A DNA stretch of 56,636 nucleotides from Caldatribacterium sp964426875 (GTDB lineage: Bacteria > Atribacterota > Atribacteria > Atribacterales > Caldatribacteriaceae). The stretch covers positions 1 to 56,636 of the forward strand of contig CAYRSB010000010.1 of assembly GCA_964426875.1 (NCBI GenBank), in the 5' to 3' direction. Both the position numbers and the translations under genes were made by a program. The notes beneath the pieces were generated by a model. The model ran no database searches. It was not told the DNA's origin and saw only the letters and a list, made by a program, of their open reading frames with translations. How positions within the stretch are numbered: position 1 is the first letter of the stretch; every line of letters starts with the position of its first letter. This document shows, one piece after another, positions 53,021 to 56,636 of the stretch.

Positions 53021-53863
53021 ATGAGTTTCTTAGGGGATAGGAAATTGACTGTCGGAGTTTCGTTTTTGGCTGTGCTTATAGTTTTGGCTTTATTGTCTTT
53101 CTCCTCGCCTTATGATCCGATCAAATGGCTTCAAGTGCCACGAGATCTTCCTCCCTCGTGGCCTCATGTTTTGGGTACAAACTCCAAGGGGCAGGATGTT
53201 TTCTGGGAAGCAACGTTTGCCATACGTAACTCTCTCGTCATTGCAGTTGTTGCTGCTTTCGTTTCGAGAATTATCGCCATTGCTGTGGGTTTCATTGCGG
53301 GATACAAAGGGGGCGTTGTTGATAGAGTTCTCATGTCCGTTACCGATGGTATTCTCGTGTTACCCTTGGTTATGATGCTTGTTCTTGTAGCTTCAATCAT
53401 GAAGGGGAAGTTGGGGCTTGGAAGTTTAGGAATAATTTTGGCTTTCTTCGGTTGGCCTTGGGATGCAAGAACAATACGATCACAAGTTTTAAGCCTTCGG
53501 GAAAGGCTTTTCACGCAAACTGCTATGCTCTCTGGCAAAAGTATTCTTGCCCTTGTATTTGGGGAGTATTTTCCTCACGTCAGCCCGCTCGTTTTTTCTA
53601 CCGTTCTCAGCAATATGCATTGGTCGATTTCCTCAGAGATTGTTTTGGCTATCCTCGGGTTAAGTAAATTAGAGGTGCCCACTCTTGGAACAATGCTGTA
53701 CTGGGCTCTTCGCCGACAAGCTCTACTTCTTGGGTATTGGTGGTGGATACTCACCCCTGTAATGTTGGCAGTACTACTCTTGACTGGTCTTTACCTTGTT
53801 TCTTTGGGTCTTTGTGAATGCTTGGACCCGCGGCTTCGGGCACAGAGGATTCAGGCAAGGTGA
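53021..53863 (+). CDS. ABC transporter permease, DppC type
   Basis: 280 residues. N-terminal helix, then HVLGTNSKGQDVFW, the typical DppC lead-in to the permease core. The EAA-loop is present around RTIRSQVLSLRERLF; IVLAILGLSKLEVPTLG is the C-terminal mark. ATG 53021 has AAGGAG nine bases upstream. The following ATPase starts four bases after the stop. Confidence 0.9.
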   Translation: MSFLGDRKLTVGVSFLAVLIVLALLSFSSPYDPIKWLQVPRDLPPSWPHVLGTNSKGQDVFWEATFAIRNSLVIAVVAAFVSRIIAIAVGFIAGYKGGVVDRVLMSVTDGILVLPLVMMLVLVASIMKGKLGLGSLGIILAFFGWPWDARTIRSQVLSLRERLFTQTAMLSGKSILALVFGEYFPHVSPLVFSTVLSNMHWSISSEIVLAILGLSKLEVPTLGTMLYWALRRQALLLGYWWWILTPVMLAVLLLTGLYLVSLGLCECLDPRLRAQRIQAR

Positions 53864-53867
53864 TATC

Positions 53868-54857
53868 ATGGCGAATATCATACTTGCGACCAAGGATCTT
53901 AAAGCGGGTTACGTGCTCCAGACCTATAGGGATAGGAAGCTGATAGTAGCGGTGAACGAGGTTGAAATAGAAGTCCACAGCGGGGAAATCTACGGAATTG
54001 CCGGTGAAAGTGGGTCGGGTAAGACCACGCTCTTAAAGACCATATTTGCAGATACTGAGCCACCATTAACAGTTTTTGGGGGGAAGACATATTATTACCT
54101 CCAAAATGGTCCGGTTGACGTGTTTCTCTTTTCAGAGGAGGAAAGACGGAGAACGCGCTGGACGTACATCTCATACATCCCCCAAGGCTCCATGAGCGTC
54201 TTTAACCCCGTGCGAAAGATCAAGGCTACCTTCTTGGACTTCCTCGAAAGCCATGTGGACGAGGGCGAAAAAGAGAAGCTTTTGAGCTTAGCCTACAACC
54301 ACCTCAAGGACCTTGGTCTTCCCCTTCATGTCCTTGAGGCCTATCCTCACCAGCTCTCAGGAGGCATGCGCCAGAGAGTGGCCATTGCCCTGGCCACTCT
54401 CCTTGAGCCCAAGATCATCTTGGCCGATGAACCCACTACAGCCTTAGACGTCGTAGCTCAGAGGGCAGTCCTTGGCCTTCTTTTGGACATCCAAAGATCC
54501 CTGAAGAATACCATTGTCCTTGTTACCCATGACATGGGAGTCCATGCCCAGGTGTCGAACCGCCTGGCCATCATGTATGCTGGAAGGATTGTGGAGGAAG
54601 GAGAGACCAAAGAGCTCTTTGCTCATCCCCTCCATCCTTACACCCGTTACCTTATTCAGTCCCTTCCCAGAATAGGGGACAAATCCCCTCGCCTCAGTGT
54701 TCCTGGATCCCCCCCTTTGCTTCTTTCTCCTCCCCTGGGTTGTGCCTTCCATCCCCGCTGTCCCTTGGCCCAGAAAAAGTGCCAGGAAGAAATCCCTCCA
54801 CTTCTCCCTTTCCCTCCCACCCACAGAGTAGCCTGTTTCTTCGCCAAGGAAGAATGA
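53868..54857 (+). CDS. ABC transporter ATPase, OppD/DppD type
   Basis: 329 residues. Walker A GESGSGKTT, Q-loop YIPQGSMS, signature LSGGMRQRVAIA, Walker B IILADEPTTALD and the H-loop VTHDMG are all intact. The C-terminal oligopeptide-type extension (GCAFHPRCPLAQKKC) supplies the cysteines often seen binding an Fe-S cluster. ATG 53868 follows AGGTGATATC. The broken partner gene overlaps its stop by four bases. Confidence 0.92.
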   Translation: MANIILATKDLKAGYVLQTYRDRKLIVAVNEVEIEVHSGEIYGIAGESGSGKTTLLKTIFADTEPPLTVFGGKTYYYLQNGPVDVFLFSEEERRRTRWTYISYIPQGSMSVFNPVRKIKATFLDFLESHVDEGEKEKLLSLAYNHLKDLGLPLHVLEAYPHQLSGGMRQRVAIALATLLEPKIILADEPTTALDVVAQRAVLGLLLDIQRSLKNTIVLVTHDMGVHAQVSNRLAIMYAGRIVEEGETKELFAHPLHPYTRYLIQSLPRIGDKSPRLSVPGSPPLLLSPPLGCAFHPRCPLAQKKCQEEIPPLLPFPPTHRVACFFAKEE

Positions 54858-55560
54858 CCATAACTCCCCTTTTGGGTGTTTGAAACCTCACCAAGGTTTT
54901 CGCCGTGGGCAGCCTCCTCTCCCGCCTTCGGATCGTCGCCGTTGACACATCTCCTTCACCATTGAGAAAGGAGAGATCTTTACCTTGGTGGGAGAAAGTA
55001 ACTGTGGCAAAACCACCACCGCCTGGCATCATCCCGGGCTTTGAAGAACCTACCGCCGGTGAGATTCTCTATGAGGGAGAATCCTTGAAGAGAGAAGCCT
55101 TAGGGAAGTCTTGGCTTAGGAGAGTGCAGGCTGTTTTTCAGAATCCCTATGAAACCTTCAACCCCTTGAGGAGGGTGGAATCTTACTTCTTTGAGACTAT
55201 CAAGAACCTTTCCCTCACTCCTTCTGACAGAGCCGAAGAAGTCATTGCTGAGAAATTCAAGACTGCGGGCCTTTCTTTTGAGGAGATCCAAGGAAAGTAC
55301 CCAGCAGGGTTCTCGGGAGGACAGCTCCGAAGAATTTCTATTGCCCGAGCCTTTCTTCCCAACCTTCTCTCCTTGTGGCTGATGAACCAGTTTCCATGGT
55401 GGATACCTCTCTCCGAAGGAGCATTATCAATCTCTTTAAGACTCTTCGGGATACTCTGAAAGTCAACATCCTCTATATCACCTATGACCTGGCTACAACC
55501 TGATATGTGGCGGATCGAGTGGCAGTGACCCTCCCCCAGTTTCGTGGAGGCAAGAAGGAG
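54854..55560 (+). pseudogene. OppF/DppF-type ABC ATPase, broken
   Basis: Begins ATG 54854 over the OppD stop. A TGA at about codon 10 follows MTITPLLGV, after which NLTKVFAVGSLL continues in frame. The frame shifts before ISFTIEKGEIFTLVG (Walker A GESNCGKTTT) and shifts back at IIPGFEEPTAGEI. QAVFQNPYETFNPLR (Q-loop) and FSGGQLRRISIARAF (signature) are readable. Walker B ADEPVSMVD is again in another frame. A further TGA interrupts near DLATT. At least three frameshifts and two stops. The transporter would need OppD homodimers or a partner from elsewhere. Confidence 0.88.
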
Positions 55561-55566
55561 AGCATC

Positions 55567-55794
55567 ATGAACTGGGGGTGTCGGGAAATGGAAAAAAGGA
55601 AGTACGACCGGGAGTTCAAGCTGGAGATTTTGCGCCTTGTTCGGGAAGGGAAAGAGGCTATAGCACAGATTGCCAGGGACTTCGGCATTGGAGAAAGTCT
55701 CGTCTCCGGGTGGAAGAGAGCCTTCCGGGAGGAATCGGAGGACCCCTTTCTTGGGAAGGGAAATCTTCGGAAAGACGAGGCTTGTGTTCGCTAA
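55567..55794 (+). CDS. IS3-type OrfA helix-turn-helix protein, truncated
   Basis: 75 residues with KYDREFKLEILRLVREG and IAQIARDFGIGESLVSGWKR, the DNA-binding half of IS3-family transposases. ATG 55567 follows AAGGAG. The leucine-zipper part that normally follows GKGNLRKDE is lost to a frameshift near 55785, so it is shorter than the usual ~95 residues. Confidence 0.65.
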   Translation: MNWGCREMEKRKYDREFKLEILRLVREGKEAIAQIARDFGIGESLVSGWKRAFREESEDPFLGKGNLRKDEACVR

Positions 55795-56636
55795 TTAGAG
55801 AGAGATCGCAAAGGGGTTACTGAGGAACAGGATTGCTCTAGAAAGTCCTGGCCATCTTCTCAAGGACGCCACCATGGAATGCCGGTTCATGGAGGACCAT
55901 TGCTCCCTCTTTTCGGTGGAGAGGATGACCAAAGCGCTACAAATCTCAGCGAGCGGGTCCTATGCCTTTCGAAAGGGAGGGGCATCGAAAAGAGAGAAAG
56001 CGAACCGAAGGCCTCTGGAAGCAATATAGCATACTTCCAAGGAGAGTCGGAGAACCTCTGGAAGTCTAAGAATCACCACCTCTCTTGCGAAGAAGGGCTC
56101 AACCTGCAGTGGGAACCGGGTAGCTCAATGCGACACAAGCTCAAAAGCGGTATCGGGTTACCATGAACTTGGCCCATTCCTTGAGGAAGGCTCCCTCGCC
56201 TCCTGAGGGAAAAATCCGGAGTTGAGAAACCAAACACCATCCGGCGTTCCGATATTACTTATATCCCTACTCAAGAGGGATGGCTGTACCTCTCGGTGAT
56301 CATGGATCTTGATTCCCGGAAAGTGGTGGGGTGGGAGGTGAAGGAGAAACGAAACCAGGAACTGAGCCTCTGAACCCTCCAAAAGGCTATGGAGAGAAGA
56401 AGACCTGCCAACTCCTTTCTCCCCTATCCCAAGAGGGAGTTCAATATGGTTACCATGTATACCAAGACCTCCTTGATAGGCTGGCATGGTTCCCAGGATG
56501 AGCCGAAAGGGATAAAAACGGAAGTGATGCAAAAAGAAAGTACGAAACCCAGAAGGAGACAAAACTGAGCCTCTTTGCCTTCATTGAGGAGGGGTTCTAT
56601 ACCTCAAGGAGACTCCACTCCGCATTGGGGTATGAG
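55795..56636 (+). pseudogene. IS3-type OrfB integrase-domain remnant
   Basis: Scattered DDE-integrase pieces: RRSDITYIPTQEGWLYL and MDLDSRKVVGWEV in one frame up to a stop near 56373. A last piece, FIEEGFYTSRRLHSALGYE, runs off the window. Many stops and shifts; upstream helical part barely recognisable. Confidence 0.7.

Larger units (their letters stand above)
55561..56636 (+). mobile_element. Degenerate IS3-family insertion sequence, cut by the window end
   Basis: Contains an orfA-like gene and fragments of an rve-type orfB in shifting frames. It begins right after the ruined ABC ATPase, so its arrival may have started or followed that gene's loss. Ends were not identified. Confidence 0.7.

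Noticed and set aside
54905..55459. 184-codon ORF as an independent short protein
   Set aside because: It is the middle frame of the ruined OppF gene; Walker A and Walker B lie in other frames.
1..56636. CRISPR array, rRNA genes, prophage or defence island
   Set aside because: No regularly spaced repeats, no rRNA sequence, no phage structural genes or defence-family domains were seen on either strand.

Overview
The window looks like chromosomal DNA of an anaerobic, probably thermophilic, saccharolytic bacterium. G+C is close to half by eye, GTG and TTG starts are frequent, and Shine-Dalgarno sites are strong. The gene set includes rubrerythrin, a one-iron superoxide reductase, a flavin-reductase/rubredoxin fusion, several oxygen-sensitive radical SAM enzymes, class I fumarase, ribosomal protein bTHX, and a Thermotoga-like GH29 fucosidase. 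An affiliation near Atribacterota (Caldatribacterium-like) or Thermotogota is an inference only; no rRNA is present.

Layout. 1-5.7 kb: two-subunit pyruvate/oxaloacetate carboxylase, a sugar kinase and the flavin-reductase/rubredoxin protein, closed by a clear terminator. 5.7-13.6 kb, minus strand: an acyl-CoA synthetase; tRNA-Pro(UGG) with its own promoter; then an operon of aldo/keto reductase, alkaline phosphatase, RseC-like protein and a large PAS/GAF/GGDEF/HD-GYP protein. 13.7-14.7 kb: rubrerythrin and superoxide reductase. 14.7-19 kb: a broken cation-efflux gene, xseAB (minus), the tiny bTHX gene, a small membrane protein and a purine-type permease. 19-26 kb: PLP decarboxylase, a minimal SufC/SufB pair, an Lrp-type ligand domain, a LexA-like repressor without its self-cleavage residues, iron alcohol dehydrogenase, cupin, radical SAM and DUF2148. 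26-31 kb: two membrane-anchored proteins and a ~980-residue coiled-coil/LysM protein, nitroreductase, DUF951, YchF. 32-39 kb: a radical SAM/B12 protein (minus), malic enzyme, fumarase alpha/beta, a membrane serine protease and topoisomerase III. 39-45 kb: a run of four genes with a membrane-anchored radical SAM enzyme, a polytopic spermidine-synthase-like protein, a CcdA-like membrane protein and a second radical SAM gene carrying two in-frame stops.

45-56.6 kb is an accessory, decaying sugar-use region: GH29 alpha-L-fucosidase, an IS256-type element in ruins (its ends are visible), a LacI regulator with a likely self-operator, a glycosidase remnant, an Opp/Dpp-type ABC transporter (binding protein, two permeases, one intact ATPase), a ruined second ATPase, and a ruined IS3-type element running off the window.

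How it fits together: pyruvate carboxylase, malic enzyme and fumarase make a C4 branch of central metabolism. Hrb, rubrerythrin and superoxide reductase form an oxygen-detoxification set. Fucosidase, LacI regulator, glycosidase remnant and ABC transporter were probably one glycan-use locus later invaded by insertion sequences. The most unusual items are the apparently non-cleavable LexA, the 39-45 kb radical SAM/membrane cluster, and the giant LysM coiled-coil protein.
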